From: an uncultured Legionella sp.
GTDB lineage: Bacteria; Pseudomonadota; Gammaproteobacteria; Legionellales; Legionellaceae
Reading direction: 5' to 3'
Length of the DNA stretch: 7,218 nucleotides
Assembly (NCBI GenBank): GCA_903885895.1
Contig: CAISKC010000132.1
Coordinates: forward strand, 1-7,218
The notes beneath the pieces were generated by a model. It made no database searches. It was not told the origin of the DNA and saw nothing but the letters and a program-made list of their open reading frames with translations. This document shows positions 6,134 to 7,218 of the stretch, one piece after another. A program made the position numbers and the translations under genes. The number at the start of each line of letters is the position of its first letter. Within the stretch, counting starts at the first letter, position 1.

Positions 6134-7105
6134 ATGAAGATCCTAGTTACAGGAAAAGATGGCCAGTTGGGCAAGGCGTTTCAAAAAGAGTTCGATCATT
6201 TTTTTGAGAAGACCAGTTCTGATGTAGTGGTCCACTATATCGGTAGACAAGAATGTGACCTTGCTGATTTAAGTGCGCTCGAGAAAATACTTCAGGACTT
6301 TGAGCCAAACGTCATTATTAACGCAGCCGCCTTCACGGCGGTTGATAAAGCTGAACAAGAGATTGATCTGGCTTTTGCTATTAATGCAGCTGTTCCTGGG
6401 TTATTAGCTCGCTATACAGTAACTCATGGCACTATCTTGTTGCATTACTCCACAGATTATGTTTTTGATGGAGCTGAATCAGATTTTTATTCTGAAGATC
6501 ACCCCGTAAATCCTTTAGGTGTGTATGGCAAGAGCAAAGCTGAAGGGGAGCGTTTAATTATTGATGCATTCTCTAAGTCTAATAATGCCAATGCGCACTA
6601 TGCGATTTTCAGAACGAGCTGGGTATATGGAGAGGGCAGAAATTTTATTCGTACTATTTTGCGATTGGCAAAAGAGCGAAGTGAATTAAAGGTCATTGCA
6701 GATCAATTTGGTGTGCCCACTAGTGCCCAGTGGTTGGCAAATTTGAGTGGCTTTTTCTTATTGGATTTATCCCAGGCTGGTAATGTTTCAATCAGAAAGT
6801 TTCATTCGGGCATTTATCATGCCGTTCCATCCGGAGAAACTACTTGGTATGGTTTAGCCTATGAAGTTGTTAGATATGCTTCAGAGCTTGGGAAGAATCT
6901 AGCTATAGGTCCCAACGAGATTAAGCCTATTCCTGCAGTCCAATACCCGCTTCCAGCGCCTCGCCCGATGAATTCACGCCTTTCAACCGCTAAATTGGCG
7001 GCTGAGCTTGAGCGACTCGGGCTTATGTCAAAATTAACGGATTCTAGTAATGCACTAAATCAGCCATGGGATGAAAATGTGCGCGCTTATATCAAAGCAC
7101 AGTAA
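6134..7105 (+). CDS. rfbD: dTDP-4-dehydrorhamnose reductase
   Basis: RfbD (RmlD) makes dTDP-L-rhamnose by reducing dTDP-4-keto-L-rhamnose with NAD(P)H, the last step of the pathway. The 323-residue sequence is slightly longer than the usual 290-300. It shows the cofactor-binding MKILVTGKDGQLG (1-13), NAAAFTAVDKAEQE (63-76), HYSTDYVFDG (104-113) with the catalytic Thr107, and Y131-G-K-S-K135, the Y-x-x-x-K pair. RTSWVYGEGRNFIRT (160-174), DQFGVPTS (190-197) and APRPMNSRLST (275-285) are the family's late motifs. Extra length comes partly from a loop near 147-155 (SKSNNANAH). The ATG lies 2 bases after the rfbB stop with no strong Shine-Dalgarno sequence, so it is probably translated by coupling. 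The function is secure. Confidence 0.97.
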   Translation: MKILVTGKDGQLGKAFQKEFDHFFEKTSSDVVVHYIGRQECDLADLSALEKILQDFEPNVIINAAAFTAVDKAEQEIDLAFAINAAVPGLLARYTVTHGTILLHYSTDYVFDGAESDFYSEDHPVNPLGVYGKSKAEGERLIIDAFSKSNNANAHYAIFRTSWVYGEGRNFIRTILRLAKERSELKVIADQFGVPTSAQWLANLSGFFLLDLSQAGNVSIRKFHSGIYHAVPSGETTWYGLAYEVVRYASELGKNLAIGPNEIKPIPAVQYPLPAPRPMNSRLSTAKLAAELERLGLMSKLTDSSNALNQPWDENVRAYIKAQ

Positions 7106-7117
7106 TTAAGGAAAGTA

Positions 7118-7218
7118 ATGACAGCAAATCAAGTGGGTCGCAAGGGCATTATTTTGGCAGGAGGCTCTGGCACACGCTTATATCCAGTTACTCAGGCCGT
7201 GTCGAAACAGTTAATGCC
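7118..7218 (+). CDS. rfbA: Glucose-1-phosphate thymidylyltransferase, N-terminal fragment (cut by right edge)
   Basis: RfbA (RmlA) joins dTTP and glucose-1-phosphate to give dTDP-glucose, the first step of the rhamnose pathway. Only the first 33 codons and part of the next are present. They carry the nucleotidyltransferase signature GIILAGGSGTRLYPVTQ (10-26) and then SKQLMP (29-34), whose lysine contacts the phosphates. The extra nine residues before the first strand (MTANQVGRK) are unremarkable. The start is supported by AAGGA at 7108-7112, 5 bases before the ATG. It lies 12 bases after rfbD in the same direction, so it shares the operon. SKQLMP with LYPVT points to the RmlA type rather than GalU. 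rfbC would be expected nearby but is not in the window. Confidence 0.95.
   Translation, partial: MTANQVGRKGIILAGGSGTRLYPVTQAVSKQLM

Noticed and set aside
1..7218. CRISPR array, insertion sequence, tRNA, riboswitch or phage defence system
   Set aside because: No regular repeats, transposase, tRNA-like folds or defence protein motifs were seen; coding regions fill almost the whole window and all fit glycan synthesis.

Overview
The window is a stretch of a cell-surface polysaccharide (O-antigen, capsule or exopolysaccharide) locus. The last three genes start a dTDP-L-rhamnose set (rfbB, rfbD, partial rfbA). They are preceded by six glycosyltransferase or glycosyltransferase-like genes. The rfb protein sequences and the modest G+C content suggest a low-G+C betaproteobacterium of the order Burkholderiales, with a Polynucleobacter-like freshwater bacterium as my best guess. 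The genus is inferred from general resemblance, not from a search.

Layout, left to right. (1) Bases 2-2055, plus strand: the 3' end of a glycosyltransferase cut by the left edge, a DUF6492-type protein with a DxD motif, and a classic GT2 glycosyltransferase. These are packed with gaps of 6 and about 2 bases and look like one transcript. (2) Bases 2057-5046, minus strand: reading in the direction of transcription, a DUF5672-type protein, then after 66 bases a GT10 fucosyltransferase, then, overlapping it by 4 bases, a protein with the HxRxGD motif of GT11/GT23-like fucosyltransferases. This block converges on the GT2 gene with one base between the two stop codons. (3) Bases 5073-7218, plus strand: rfbB, rfbD and the first 34 codons of rfbA, divergent from the minus-strand block across a very short spacer.

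How the genes fit together. RfbA, RfbB and RfbD, with an RfbC expected beyond the right edge, make dTDP-L-rhamnose. The upstream enzymes would add sugars one after another to a lipid-linked or surface glycan. At least one of them, GT10, and probably two, are of types that use GDP-fucose or a related GDP-6-deoxysugar. No gene for making GDP-fucose, no flippase, no polymerase and no ligase is visible here, so those functions must lie elsewhere. No RNA gene, insertion sequence, CRISPR array or long repeat was seen, and no gene-free stretch exceeds 66 bases.

The most interesting part is the minus-strand trio, which combines two poorly characterised proteins with a GT10 enzyme. The rest is an ordinary but strain-variable polysaccharide region.
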